From: an uncultured Lachnospiraceae bacterium
Lineage (GTDB): Bacteria; Bacillota; Clostridia; Lachnospirales; Lachnospiraceae
Assembly: GCA_902786365.1 (NCBI GenBank)
Contig: CADACD010000030.1
Coordinates: 1 to 33,482, forward strand
Length of the DNA: 33,482 nucleotides
Direction: 5' to 3'
How positions within the stretch are numbered: the first letter of the stretch is position 1; each line of letters begins with the position of its first letter. Below are positions 8,289-16,781 of this stretch, piece by piece. The notes under the pieces were generated by a model. The model saw nothing but the letters and a program-made list of their open reading frames with translations. It ran no database searches and was not told the origin of the DNA. The position numbers were made by a program, and so were the translations under genes.

Positions 8289-9050
8289 TCATATCAGTTC
8301 TGTACAATATCCAAGTACCTGACCTATACTATCATTTATCACCAGACTGCATTCACTGTCCATAGGTGTTGACTGCTTATTGATTAATACAAGATTTTTC
8401 CCTCCAAAATATCTAATAAAGCTTGCCGCTGGATATACTGTCAGCGAAGTTCCTCCAATGATAAGAGTATCTGCATTGATGATGTGTTTAATCGTTCCAT
8501 TGATCACATCACTATCAAGTCCTTCCTCATATAATACTACATCAGGTTTTACCATACCACCACACTCACATCTTGGTACAAGTTCCTGACTATTTACATA
8601 ATCCAAATCATAAAATTTTCCACAGTCCATGCAATAATTTCTAAGAACACTTCCATGAAGCTCATAGACAGCCTGACTTCCTGCTGCCTGATGAAGACCA
8701 TCAATATTCTGTGTAATAACTGCCTTTAATTTTCCCTCTTTCTCAAGTTTTGCAAGTGCCTTGTGTGCATTATTCGGATGCACACCATCTATTAAAAGTT
8801 TATCTCTATAAAATCTGTAAAACTCCTCTGTATTCCTCATAAAAAATGAATGACTCAAAATTTGTTCCGGCGGAAATTTATATTTTTGATTATACAATCC
8901 ATCAACACTCCTGAAATCCGGCACTCCACTCTCCGTAGAAACTCCAGCCCCGCCAAAAAATACAACATAATTGCTTTCTTTAATAATATTCTTTAATTTT
9001 TTCCATTTTTCAGGAATCTCACTGATATTTTTTCTTTCTTCATTTACCAT
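8289..9050 (-). CDS. cobB: NAD-dependent protein deacylase (SIR2 family)
   Basis: A 253-residue sirtuin that removes acyl groups from lysines using NAD. Numbered from the chosen start, the NAD-binding motif GAGVSTESGVPDFR is at 34-47, QNIDGLH at 114-120 and the catalytic His at 132. The zinc Cys pairs are CMDC (140, 143) and CEC (161, 163). GGTSLTVYPAA and a late NKQ complete the cofactor site. All key residues are present, so it should be active. The start is the ATG at 9050 rather than one at 9074, because AGGAG lies ten bases before it. The first 11 bases overlap the end of an acetyltransferase remnant, so the two were once a translationally coupled pair. It lies downstream of pgi beyond a hairpin terminator. 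Confidence 0.92.
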   Translation of the reverse strand: MVNEERKNISEIPEKWKKLKNIIKESNYVVFFGGAGVSTESGVPDFRSVDGLYNQKYKFPPEQILSHSFFMRNTEEFYRFYRDKLLIDGVHPNNAHKALAKLEKEGKLKAVITQNIDGLHQAAGSQAVYELHGSVLRNYCMDCGKFYDLDYVNSQELVPRCECGGMVKPDVVLYEEGLDSDVINGTIKHIINADTLIIGGTSLTVYPAASFIRYFGGKNLVLINKQSTPMDSECSLVINDSIGQVLGYCTELI

Positions 9051-9180
9051 ATTCACACTTCTCCTTATATTCACTATTCTGTCTTTTTTTCAGCTGTTCT
9101 TCCCAATACTTTTTATCACCATTCGTTATCTCTCTTATCACCCTGCAAGGATTTCCAGCAGCGATAACATTAAAATATAC
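9040..9180 (-). pseudogene. C-terminal remnant of a maltose/galactoside O-acetyltransferase
   Basis: In minus-strand frame the bases read VYFNVIAAGNPCRVIREITN, then GDKKYWEEQLKKRQNSEYKE, KCEYGK and stop. AAGNPCRVIREI is the hallmark C-terminal strand of LacA/Maa-type hexapeptide-repeat acetyltransferases, followed by their usual charged tail. Only about 46 codons remain. The left-handed beta-helix and active site are gone, and there is no start codon. The fragment begins just after the pgi hairpin, so the upstream part was probably deleted together with the sequence that once linked it to pgi. Its stop overlaps the sirtuin start by 11 bases. Confidence 0.75.
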
Positions 9181-9187
9181 AGAGAAA

Positions 9188-9211
9188 CTCATCAAACAAA
9201 TGTCTGATGAG
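9188..9211 (-). terminator. Terminator downstream of pgi
   Basis: In transcript sense CTCATCA and TGATGAG form a perfect 7-bp stem around a 10-base loop, followed by TTTCTCTGTATATTTT. It lies 72 bases after the pgi stop. The T-run is interrupted, so efficiency may be moderate. Confidence 0.55.
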
Positions 9212-9282
9212 CTTCTGTTTTACTGTCGTATTCAAATAATAATTTTAAGAAATATACAGGCACTCTCATTACAATGTGCCAA

Positions 9283-10629
9283 CTATAATCTCTTTAATAA
9301 TTCTTCTCTTTCCTTTTCATATCCCGGTCTTCCAAGAAGTGCGAACATATTCTTCTTATAACTCTCTACACCAGGCTGATCAAATGGATTCACACCTGAA
9401 ATATATCCACTTACACCACATGCAAACTCAAAGAAATAGAATAACTGACCGAGATAAAATTCATTCTGCTCAGGAATTGTCACCATGAGGTTTGGAACAT
9501 TTCCATCTGTATGTGCAAGAATTGTTCCATTCATTGCACTCTTGTTGATAAAATCTACAGTCTTGCCTGTAAGATAATTGAGTCCATCAAGATCAACTGG
9601 CTCTTCTTCTATCTCAAATGAACATTTTGGTGTCTCAACATTGATAACTGTCTCAAACATTATTCTTGAACCGTCTTGAATGAACTGTCCCATAGAATGT
9701 AAATCTGTTGTCAAATCAACTGACGCAGGGAAGATACCTTTCTGGTCTTTTCCTTCACTCTCACCATAAAGCTGTTTCCACCATTCTGATACATAGTGAA
9801 CACTTGGCTCATAGTTAGCAAGTATTTCAACAGATTTTCCTTTTCTATGAAGGATATTTCTGATAGCTGCATACTTAAGTGCATCATTATCAGCAAATTC
9901 TGAGTTGAGTGCAAGTTCTCTTCCTGATGCCGCACCTTCCATAAGCTTGTCTATATCTGATCCACTGACTGCGATTGGTAAAAGTCCTACTGCTGTAAGA
10001 ACAGAGAATCTTCCTCCTACATCATCAGGTACTACAAATGTCTCATATCCTTCTTCTGTTGCAAGATTCTTCAACGAACCCTTAGCCTTATCTGTTGTTG
10101 CATATATTCTCTTAGCTGCTTCCTCTTTTCCATATTTATTCTCAAGAAGCTTCTTAAATACTCTGAAAGCAATCGCAGGTTCTGTTGTTGTTCCTGACTT
10201 TGAAATCATGTTGATAGAAAAATCTTTTCCGTCTACAATGTCCATTAAATGTTTAATATATGTGCTGCTGATGCTGTTACCTACATAATAAATCTCAGGA
10301 GTCTTTCTCTGCTCCTTAGAGAGATTATTATAAAAACTGTGTCCTAAAAATTCTATTGCTGCTCTTGCTCCAAGATAAGAACCTCCAATACCGATTACCA
10401 ATAATACATCTGAATCACTCTGAATTTTCTTAGCTGCTGCTTTAATTCTTGCAAATTCTTCTTTATCATAATCAACAGGCAAATCAATCCATCCTAAAAA
10501 GTCATTACCTGCACCCTTTTTAGATACTAATGTCTCTTTTGCAGTATTAACTATGCTCTCCATATTGGCAACTTCATTTGCAGATATAAATTTCTCTGCT
10601 TTCGAATAATCAAATGTTACTTTTGCCAT
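9283..10629 (-). CDS. pgi: Glucose-6-phosphate isomerase
   Basis: A 448-residue cytosolic isomerase that interconverts glucose-6-phosphate and fructose-6-phosphate in glycolysis and gluconeogenesis. The sugar-phosphate binding loop [12 protein letters not shown], the signature [17 protein letters not shown] and the C-terminal [20 protein letters not shown], with the catalytic Lys region, are all present and in order. Length is normal for the short Firmicute form. The start is the ATG at 10629, because AAAGGAG lies eight bases upstream; a GTG three codons earlier is inside the binding-site spacing. It has its own promoter at 10680-10708 and a hairpin terminator, so it is probably a single-gene transcript. 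Confidence 0.97.
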   Translation of the reverse strand: MAKVTFDYSKAEKFISANEVANMESIVNTAKETLVSKKGAGNDFLGWIDLPVDYDKEEFARIKAAAKKIQSDSDVLLVIGIGGSYLGARAAIEFLGHSFYNNLSKEQRKTPEIYYVGNSISSTYIKHLMDIVDGKDFSINMISKSGTTTEPAIAFRVFKKLLENKYGKEEAAKRIYATTDKAKGSLKNLATEEGYETFVVPDDVGGRFSVLTAVGLLPIAVSGSDIDKLMEGAASGRELALNSEFADNDALKYAAIRNILHRKGKSVEILANYEPSVHYVSEWWKQLYGESEGKDQKGIFPASVDLTTDLHSMGQFIQDGSRIMFETVINVETPKCSFEIEEEPVDLDGLNYLTGKTVDFINKSAMNGTILAHTDGNVPNLMVTIPEQNEFYLGQLFYFFEFACGVSGYISGVNPFDQPGVESYKKNMFALLGRPGYEKEREELLKRL

Positions 10630-10679
10630 TTCACACACTCCTTTGTTTCTAACCGAATTTTGAAAAATACACGTCTAAT

Positions 10680-10708
10680 ATTATAGTACCTATAGAATAA
10701 TTTGGCAA
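10680..10708 (-). promoter_or_regulatory. Sigma-A-type promoter of pgi
   Basis: TTGCCA (10703-10708, minus strand) and a perfect TATAAT (10680-10685) are 17 bases apart, about 50 bases before the pgi start codon. The -35 box lies 17 bases after the stop of the upstream gene. Confidence 0.75.
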
Positions 10709-10724
10709 GTCATTTTGTACCGTT

Positions 10725-12170
10725 TCATGCAAGAAACTCATCTAAAACCTGTTCTATAACACTTTCTCTTTCTATAGTAAGATGATTCATTTTATTATCA
10801 TGGATATTTGTATCCTCATTCTGCTGATTATTGCTATTCATTTTCTTTTTCACTATAACTTGATTTTCAGAATTTCGTTTTTCATTTATATTATCAATTT
10901 TTGTTATTTGCATTTCTTCATTCAGAATGTTCTTGTGTCGCACTTCCGGTTTTGGTTCCTTATTTTCTGATTTTATAGATTCTGTATCTTTCTCATTTAA
11001 CGTAGCATTTGCTGTTTTTTTATTTTGTATACTATCCTTGTTTTTATTTGTTTGTTTTTGCTCATCTGCTATTTCATCTTTTCTTATACTATTTTCTTTA
11101 TCATCTTCATTCTCTAAATATATCGTTTCCGGCTTTATTATTCCGATATCCTCTTTTTTATCATTCTCTGACTTTTGCCCTTTTTTATTTTTTATATCTT
11201 TTTTTGATTTCTGCTCATTTTTGTTTTTTATATCTTCTTTTGATTTTTGCTCATCTTTGTTTTTTATATCTTCTTTTGATTTCTGCTCATCTTTGTTTTT
11301 TATATCTTCTTTTGATTTCTGCTCATCTTTGTTTTTTATATCTTCTTTTGATTTTTGCTCATCTTTATTCTTACCATCATTCTTTTCTGTCTTTACCTTA
11401 TTCAAAAGCCTGGTTTTCAGCATTTTTGCTTCTGATTTCATGGTATTTACTTCTTGTTCCTTATTATTAAATTCATCCTTGCTAAGTTCTTTATTATGAA
11501 TCTGTTTACCTTTGGATTCTTTTATCAATTCTTTTCTGTCCAATTCAGTTTGTTGTTTATTATTCTCTTTCACTCTTTGACTGGTCTCATTATCAGAATT
11601 TTCAGCCTCATCCTCAATCAAATCTATCATTCCCATTTGATTGTCTATACAATCTGTCAATGCAACTGACAGATAATTTCTTTTATATGATGAATTGATA
11701 ATGCTTTCCCATGCTTTCAATACAGCATAACATATTATACCCATAGCCGTATATACATACACACATGTCATAACATCAATAGAGGCCCTGTTTTGTAATA
11801 TCGTTTCCTTTTGAGTGAGAAGTACCATATCAAAAAATGCACCTATCACAATGCATATGTATGCACATAATTCTGCTATGTTTTCCATTCTTCCTGCAGA
11901 AATTCCAAATATTTTCCACGAATTTATCATGTTATCCACAAAGATTCTTGTATTTTTTATCTCATCCCCAAATTCACATCTCTCTCTATATCCTGATAAA
12001 ACATGTGAGACAATTCCCTTTCGTGCATTATGCATATAATATACATTCTCAATTTCAAAATCATACAAATAGTATAAAATTATTTTTGCAATAAAACCTG
12101 TAAAAAAAATCGCCATTAACAAAATAACCGGTCCGTTATGTTCAATAAAATCAAATAAAAATTCTCTCAT
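10725..12170 (-). CDS. Hypothetical membrane protein with charged 12-residue repeats
   Basis: I do not recognise a family. The 481-residue product has membrane helices at about residues 13-33, 101-120 and 134-152. Between the first two is a conserved-looking loop (DFEIENVYYMHNARKGIVSH) with several Cys and Tyr. From about residue 190 to the end the protein is Lys/Asn/Glu/Asp-rich and probably disordered. Its centre has five-plus copies of KNKDEQKSKEDI encoded by 36-bp direct repeats. The last residues (ESVIEQVLDEFLA) are non-repetitive and amphipathic, so they may be a docking peptide. The start is ATG with AAAGGGGTATAAAT before it. It ends 17 bases before the pgi promoter. Its layout, membrane anchor plus very long charged tail, recalls the LysM protein in this window. 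Confidence 0.65.
   Translation of the reverse strand: MREFLFDFIEHNGPVILLMAIFFTGFIAKIILYYLYDFEIENVYYMHNARKGIVSHVLSGYRERCEFGDEIKNTRIFVDNMINSWKIFGISAGRMENIAELCAYICIVIGAFFDMVLLTQKETILQNRASIDVMTCVYVYTAMGIICYAVLKAWESIINSSYKRNYLSVALTDCIDNQMGMIDLIEDEAENSDNETSQRVKENNKQQTELDRKELIKESKGKQIHNKELSKDEFNNKEQEVNTMKSEAKMLKTRLLNKVKTEKNDGKNKDEQKSKEDIKNKDEQKSKEDIKNKDEQKSKEDIKNKDEQKSKEDIKNKNEQKSKKDIKNKKGQKSENDKKEDIGIIKPETIYLENEDDKENSIRKDEIADEQKQTNKNKDSIQNKKTANATLNEKDTESIKSENKEPKPEVRHKNILNEEMQITKIDNINEKRNSENQVIVKKKMNSNNQQNEDTNIHDNKMNHLTIERESVIEQVLDEFLA
11170..11372 (-). repeat. 36-bp tandem repeats inside the charged-tail gene
   Basis: Units begin at 11170 (diverged), 11206, 11242, 11278, 11314 and 11350 (partial), exactly 36 bases apart. 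The middle copies differ by only one or two bases (GATTTYTGCTCATCTTTG core). Each unit encodes 12 residues, so copy changes keep the frame. Edge copies are more diverged than central ones, as expected for an array that grows from within. Confidence 0.9.
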
Positions 12171-12301
12171 TATTTATACCCCTTTCCCTTTATAACAGCA
12201 TTAATTACTATATTACAATATTACCATACCTTGATTTATTTTTGAATATTTTTAATCATAATAATTCATTTTTTTGTTGACATTTTTAGACATAATATCT
12301 G

Positions 12302-12329
12302 TTTACTTATTGTTTTTTTATAGTATAAT
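12302..12329 (+). promoter_or_regulatory. Probable promoter of the TSCPD gene
   Basis: TATAAT (12324-12329) is preceded at 16 bases by TTTACT (12302-12307). A consensus TTGACA at 12277-12282 is too far upstream to pair with this -10 box. The start codon lies about 40 bases downstream. Confidence 0.5.
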
Positions 12330-12371
12330 TAACTCTATACTTTACATATTTTCTATAAGGAGGCGAATATA

Positions 12372-12635
12372 ATGATATATAAAACAAGAGGTACCTGTTC
12401 AAGAGAGATACATATTGAACTTGACGGAGATATTATAAAAGACGTTCAGTTTGTTGGCGGATGTAACGGTAATACAAAAGGTATTTCCAGTCTTGTAAAA
12501 GGCATGAAAGTTCAGGAAGTCATTGACAAAACAAAAGGTATCGACTGCAATGGACGTGGAACTTCCTGTCCTGACCAACTTTCTAGAGCTTTACAACAAT
12601 TGGTGAATGATAATAAAATTACTCTTCAAAACTAA
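12372..12635 (+). CDS. TIGR03905 family TSCPD domain protein
   Basis: An 87-residue soluble protein matching the small TSCPD family (TIGR03905). It has the motif GTSCPDQLSRAL near the C-terminus, with conserved Cys at the CSREI, GGCNGNTKG and GIDCNGRGTSC positions. TSCPD domains also occur at the C-terminus of B12-dependent ribonucleotide reductases. The free-standing version has no firmly established function; the conserved Cys suggest metal or thiol chemistry. The start is ATG, eight bases after AAGGAGG. It has a likely promoter of its own, and the next gene, murG, starts 178 bases downstream. Confidence 0.88.
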   Translation: MIYKTRGTCSREIHIELDGDIIKDVQFVGGCNGNTKGISSLVKGMKVQEVIDKTKGIDCNGRGTSCPDQLSRALQQLVNDNKITLQN

Positions 12636-12813
12636 TTTTATTTTGCACAACCCAATAGTAACTATACTAAAGTTAGTGTTCATAGAAATCAGCATAATAC
12701 ATACCCGTATCCTATTTGCAAATGTAGCGATACATCTGATTATTACCCTGTTTTATGAATAGTAACATTATAATATATCTGCAATTTTTTATACCCGAAA
12801 GGATTGATTTTTC

Positions 12814-13881
12814 ATGTCAAAGAAAATAATATTAACTGGCGGCGGAACTGCCGGTCATGTTACCCCAAATATTGCTCTTTTACCCGGACTAAAAGAACGT
12901 GGCTATGAGATAAAATATGTTGGTTCATACGATGGAATTGAAAAGAAATTAATTGAGGAGCTTGGAATTGATTATTCCGGAATATCCTCTGGCAAATTAA
13001 GAAGATATCTGTCTGCAAAAAATTTTACTGATCCGTTTAGAGTCATTAAAGGCTATGGCGAAGCTAAAAAAATAATGAAAGAATATTCTCCTGATATTGT
13101 TTTTTCAAAAGGAGGATTTGTTTCTGTTCCGGTTGTCCTTGCTGCAAAAAAGCATAAAATTCCTGTTATAATACACGAATCAGACATGACTCCGGGACTT
13201 GCTAACAAGCTTTCTATATCTGCTGCTTCTAAGATATGCCACAACTTTCCTGAAACTGCACAGTATCTCCCAAAAGGAAAAGCAGTTTTAACAGGTTCTC
13301 CTATTCGTGAAGAATTAAGAAAAGGTGACAGCCTCGCCGGTCTTAAAATGTGTGGTTTTAATGCTGATAAACCTGTCATTATGGTAATTGGTGGAAGTCT
13401 TGGTGCTGTTGCAGTCAATAATGCTGTTCGTGATACACTTGATACCCTTCTTGAAAAGTATCAGATTGTCCATTTATGTGGAAAGGGAAAAATGGATGAA
13501 TCTTTAAATGACAAAAAAGGTTATAAACAATTTGAATATATTAAAAATGAATTGAAAGACTTATTTGCAATGACAGACTTGATAATCTCAAGAGCCGGTG
13601 CCAACGCTATCTGCGAAATTCTTGCACTTACAAAACCAAACATCCTGATACCATTATCTGCAAAAGCCAGCCGCGGAGATCAGATTCTGAATGCTGAATC
13701 ATTTAGAAAACAGGGATTTAGTGAAGTGATAGAAGAAGAAAAACTTACAAATGAATTGTTAATCAATACTATCAATTCTGTATATGATAACAGGCAGAAA
13801 TATATATCTGCAATGGATGCAGCCGGTACAACAGATGCTGTTACGACTATATTGAATCTCATTGATAAAACTGCCAAATAA
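12814..13881 (+). CDS. murG: UDP-N-acetylglucosamine--lipid I GlcNAc transferase (MurG)
   Basis: A 355-residue GT28 glycosyltransferase. It adds GlcNAc from UDP-GlcNAc to lipid I on the cytoplasmic face of the membrane, making lipid II for peptidoglycan. The N-terminal lipid-I loop GGGTAGHVTPN, the second Gly-rich motif VIGGSLGAVAVN and the donor-binding segment SRAGANAICEILALTKPNILIPL are present and complete. The start is ATG after AAAGGA with about ten bases of spacing. It is not in a dcw cell-division cluster here, as is common for the second MurG-like lineage of Clostridia. An excellent hairpin terminator follows the stop. Confidence 0.95.
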   Translation: MSKKIILTGGGTAGHVTPNIALLPGLKERGYEIKYVGSYDGIEKKLIEELGIDYSGISSGKLRRYLSAKNFTDPFRVIKGYGEAKKIMKEYSPDIVFSKGGFVSVPVVLAAKKHKIPVIIHESDMTPGLANKLSISAASKICHNFPETAQYLPKGKAVLTGSPIREELRKGDSLAGLKMCGFNADKPVIMVIGGSLGAVAVNNAVRDTLDTLLEKYQIVHLCGKGKMDESLNDKKGYKQFEYIKNELKDLFAMTDLIISRAGANAICEILALTKPNILIPLSAKASRGDQILNAESFRKQGFSEVIEEEKLTNELLINTINSVYDNRQKYISAMDAAGTTDAVTTILNLIDKTAK

Positions 13882-13914
13882 ACAGGTATCAATTTAAAGC
13901 TAATATGTAATATT

Positions 13915-13961
13915 ATGCATAGCACTCTACATTCTAACTTGTAGAAATGCTATGCATTTTT
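13915..13961 (+). terminator. Intrinsic terminator of murG
   Basis: ATGCATAGCA and TGCTATGCAT form a perfect 10-bp outer stem. TCTACA and TGTAGA form an inner stem. TTTTT follows. It starts 34 bases after the murG stop. Confidence 0.85.
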
Positions 13962-14019
13962 GTTCGTTAGCTTATGAGTTCCCATTCGAACTACACATCA
14001 TTTACCTACATTTTGATTA

Positions 14020-14433
14020 TTATAACTCTTTTTTTACCTTCTCTTCAAGAATCGTAAGTTCCTCATCTGTTGTACTTCCTGGTTTCCAAAAATCTATTGC
14101 ATTATCACCCTTATATCGTGGTATAAGGTGCATATGAAAATGAAATACTGTCTGTCCTGCCGGCTCACCATTATTCTGAACAATATTAAATCCATCAGCA
14201 GCAAATGCTTTCTCCATAGCAACCGCCATCTTTTTCGCAACCAAAAATGCTTTTGATGCTGTTTCGTCATCCAGTGCATAAATATTATCATAATGCTTTT
14301 TTGGTAATATAAGTGCATGTCCTTTTGTTGCCGGTCCCAAATCAAATATTACTCTGAAATCTTCATCTTCATACAATGTGTGCGATGGAATTTCTCCATT
14401 CGCAATTTTACAAAAAATACAATTATCTTTCAT
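14020..14433 (-). CDS. HIT family nucleotide hydrolase/transferase
   Basis: A 137-residue histidine-triad protein of the HinT-like branch. It has the N-terminal zinc-type CIFCKIANGEIP motif, the phosphate-binding GHALILPKKHYDN stretch and the catalytic triad HFHMHLIPRY at about residues 98-107. Such proteins hydrolyse nucleoside phosphoramidates or adenylated substrates in the cytosol. All catalytic His are present. The start is ATG; upstream AGGTAAAAA is a modest binding site. It is convergent with murG and divergent from the histidine kinase, so it is probably monocistronic. Confidence 0.95.
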   Translation of the reverse strand: MKDNCIFCKIANGEIPSHTLYEDEDFRVIFDLGPATKGHALILPKKHYDNIYALDDETASKAFLVAKKMAVAMEKAFAADGFNIVQNNGEPAGQTVFHFHMHLIPRYKGDNAIDFWKPGSTTDEELTILEEKVKKEL

Positions 14434-14569
14434 TTTTTACCTCATTTCTGTGTTTAAACACTTTTTAATATCTTTATTTGTGTCGAATTATGTATATCGA
14501 TTTTAATTGACTTTTTTTCTATAAATGATAGACTATCTATGATATTTTGAATCAAGGAGATGTTTAATC

Positions 14570-15307
14570 ATGTTTACTAATGCTTTATCAAATCCACTCT
14601 ATTGCGAATTAATTCATTCAAATCCTGATATCAGGCAATTGATTGAATACATTGAAAATGAAAACACATTAACAATGCGAAAAATGACTCATGAGATTAA
14701 TAATGCTCTGACTTTAATCAATTCCTCACTACAGATTATCGAATCCAGTCATCCGGAAGTTAATAAATTCAAATATTGGAATTCAACTATGGATGATATA
14801 CATTATTTAATCACTTTTATGTCAGAAATTTCTCTATTCAATAATGTTGGATATTCGTTATCTCCTTCACCGACAGATTTACCTGAGATGCTAAATAGCA
14901 TAATTTCGTCTTTTGCAGGTCTCAACAAAAATATCAACTTATCCATAAGTAATCCGGATAATATACCTATTATTTTATCTGATAAGACCAAACTTCGTCA
15001 AGTATTTATCAATATTATAAAAAATTCATTTGAGGCTTTAGAAGAAACATCTTCACCTTATATACATATATCACTCCAATACGATAACACCGCAGAAAAA
15101 ATACTTATAATGATTGAAGATAATGGTTGTGGTATTTCACCAGAATGTATAGAAACAATTTTTTCGCCTTTGGTTACCTACAAAAAAGGCGGTACCGGTT
15201 TAGGTCTTTCCATATCAAAAAAGATAGTAGAAGCACATAATGGTTCATTAAGTGTAACTTCTGTTCCTGAACATGGTACAACTTTTATGATAGAACTTCC
15301 TGTATAG
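14570..15307 (+). CDS. Soluble orphan histidine kinase
   Basis: A 245-residue kinase with no membrane helix and no recognisable sensor domain. The phosphoacceptor His is residue 41 in MTHEINNALTLI. The HATPase domain has the N box (FINIIKNSFEALEE), the G1 box (IEDNGCGIS) and the G2 box (GGTGLGLSISKKIVEAHNG), all intact. No response regulator is encoded nearby, so it must act on a distant partner or join another kinase. The first 40 residues are probably a short dimer or input segment. The start is ATG nine bases after AAGGAG. A TTGACT (14507-14512) with TAGACT 16 bases later may be the promoter. A 200-bp structured repeat begins four bases after the stop. Confidence 0.9.
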   Translation: MFTNALSNPLYCELIHSNPDIRQLIEYIENENTLTMRKMTHEINNALTLINSSLQIIESSHPEVNKFKYWNSTMDDIHYLITFMSEISLFNNVGYSLSPSPTDLPEMLNSIISSFAGLNKNINLSISNPDNIPIILSDKTKLRQVFINIIKNSFEALEETSSPYIHISLQYDNTAEKILIMIEDNGCGISPECIETIFSPLVTYKKGGTGLGLSISKKIVEAHNGSLSVTSVPEHGTTFMIELPV

Positions 15308-15311
15308 TAAC

Positions 15312-15511
15312 ATTATAATGATACCAGGGTACCAATGTCATACTTTTTCATGCCTGCATAAAAAAGTATGATATCGGTACTCGCAAAAACATGAGAAAGT
15401 AGCCCGTATAGGCGAATTTCGAAAGTTTTTAGGATTTCTAGAGCGCATTGAGCAAAGTAATCCGTAGGTATCAAATGGGCATACTACTTTCTGCCCCAAC
15501 ATCATTATAAT
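15312..15511. mobile_element. MITE-like structured repeat, 200 bp with 11-bp inverted ends
   Basis: The ends ATTATAATGAT (15312-15322) and ATCATTATAAT (15501-15511) are exact inverted copies and enclose 200 bases. Inside, TCATACTTTTT (15338-15348) pairs with AAAAAGTATGA (15361-15371), extended by GGTACC/GGTACT. GATACC (15320-15325) pairs with GGTATC (15467-15472). AGAAAGTAG (15394-15402) pairs with CTACTTTCT (15484-15492). GGATT pairs with AATCC (15432-15463). It encodes nothing convincing; a minus-strand frame across it (MRSRNPKNFRNSP) seems familiar from spurious short proteins in related genomes, but this is recall only. No target-site duplication is evident. It fills most of the gap between the kinase and rhomboid genes. 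Confidence 0.6.
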
Positions 15512-15518
15512 AAAAATA

Positions 15519-15578
15519 TAAAATCTCACTCTGAACGTAATTAGCAACATTCATTACTATTGACAGAGTGAGATTTTA
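15519..15578. terminator. Bidirectional terminator between kinase and Tad operon end
   Basis: TAAAATCTCACTCTG (15519-15533) and CAGAGTGAGATTTTA (15564-15578) form a perfect 15-bp stem with A/T-rich flanks on both sides. It lies between convergent genes: the histidine kinase to the left and the rhomboid gene, last of the Tad operon, to the right. Confidence 0.85.
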
Positions 15579-15611
15579 ATACTTATCTATTTTATATTGA
15601 TCTGCCTTATA

Positions 15612-16760
15612 TCAATTCTTTTCTTTACTTTCCACCTCCATCTTATCTCCCAGTATAAATAGTTTTCCACATATAACTCCTGATACAAATCCTCCTAAAT
15701 GTGCATAATTATCCACATTTTCAGTTGTTCTTCCAATTACAATCAAAAAAAGTAACATTAATAATATCTTATATACCTTTGATTTTTTTTCATTACGATA
15801 TCGGAATACAAGTATCATCAAGGCTCCTTGTATGCCATATACTGCACCGGAAGCACCGGCTGATACTACATTTTTTGAATTCATATAATTGATTGCTTCT
15901 GCCAATATACTTCCGGCAAGTCCGGTTATCACATAGATAACCATATATCTTAATCTTCCGTATAATCTTTCTACCTCACTTCCAATAAGCAGTAACGCAA
16001 CCATATTACTACATAAGTGTACTATTCCAAAATGTAAAAACATACATGTAAATAATCTGTAATATTCATTATGTCCAAATATAAGTTCTGTATATGCTGC
16101 CCCATGTCGAATCATAAATAAAGCATCTTCTGTTGAACCTATACTCTCCAAAATAGCAAAAATAATTATGTTAATAAGCATTATCAATATTGTAACATAT
16201 GGTATAAATCTTCTTAAACTCAGATTTTCATTTGTTCCATAGTTTCCTGACATATTATTAGAAATACTTTTCAACCCTTCATTATATCTTCTTTTTTGAT
16301 ATTGATATCCTGTTTTGCCATTATATTCATCATTTAGCTGATTTTCAATTTCAGATTTTAAACCATCAAAATCTTCCGGCTGATCCTCATAGATGATTAG
16401 CTGTTTCGCCAGTACATCTATTATCCAGAACTTTATATTTCCATTATTTAATGCCTTATCTCTTTCAATATTGTCACTATAAATCAAGTACAGAACATTT
16501 AATTCTTCTGTACCTGTAAGAAGATACTTTCTCTCTAACCCATATATAATTTCTTCCATTTGAGTTAAGGTTAAAGAATTCCTCTCAGAAGTTGACAGAT
16601 AAATTATCATATTAATTTTTTTAGTCTTATCATCACTTTTGCCATCATCTTCATTTTTACCAGGTTCTGCTTTAACAAAAAACTTTGCATTCAACACATT
16701 TGTCAACATTTCCTGATATCCTTTTTGTTTTAATATGTAATCTATTCCATCAATCTTCAA
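15612..16760 (-). CDS. Rhomboid intramembrane serine protease
   Basis: A 382-residue protein. Residues 1-150 form a cytoplasmic domain (no family recognised; charged, with FWIIDVLAKQLIIYEDQPEDF). From about 185 to 370 there are six or seven helices of a rhomboid protease. The catalytic Ser is 304 in GASGAVYG, the His is 353 in NYAHLGG, and the oxyanion-side His/Asn are in HFGIVHLCSNMV (243-254). All active-site residues are present. Rhomboids cut single-pass proteins within or near the membrane. It is the last gene of the Tad operon, 21 bases after the CAP gene, so a pseudopilin or the membrane-anchored CAP protein is a natural candidate substrate (inference). The start is TTG, set by the GGCGGAGC before it. 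Confidence 0.9.
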   Translation of the reverse strand: MKIDGIDYILKQKGYQEMLTNVLNAKFFVKAEPGKNEDDGKSDDKTKKINMIIYLSTSERNSLTLTQMEEIIYGLERKYLLTGTEELNVLYLIYSDNIERDKALNNGNIKFWIIDVLAKQLIIYEDQPEDFDGLKSEIENQLNDEYNGKTGYQYQKRRYNEGLKSISNNMSGNYGTNENLSLRRFIPYVTILIMLINIIIFAILESIGSTEDALFMIRHGAAYTELIFGHNEYYRLFTCMFLHFGIVHLCSNMVALLLIGSEVERLYGRLRYMVIYVITGLAGSILAEAINYMNSKNVVSAGASGAVYGIQGALMILVFRYRNEKKSKVYKILLMLLFLIVIGRTTENVDNYAHLGGFVSGVICGKLFILGDKMEVESKEKN

Positions 16761-16781
16761 TGCCAGCTCCGCCTTTCGATA

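Noticed and set aside
11170-11372. CRISPR-like 36-bp repeats
   Set aside because: The 36-bp units abut with no unique spacers and encode a 12-residue repeat in frame.
12759-12774. ATAGTAACATTATAAT shared between the murG upstream region and the left edge of the 200-bp element (15303-15318)
   Set aside because: Only 16 AT-rich bases match and nothing else of the element is seen near murG, so chance is likely.
15338-15550. A 70-residue minus-strand frame (MLLITFRVRFYIFIIMMLGQ...)
   Set aside because: It runs across the structured 200-bp repeat and the terminator stem, has no ribosome binding site, and is best explained as a frame through a non-coding repeat.
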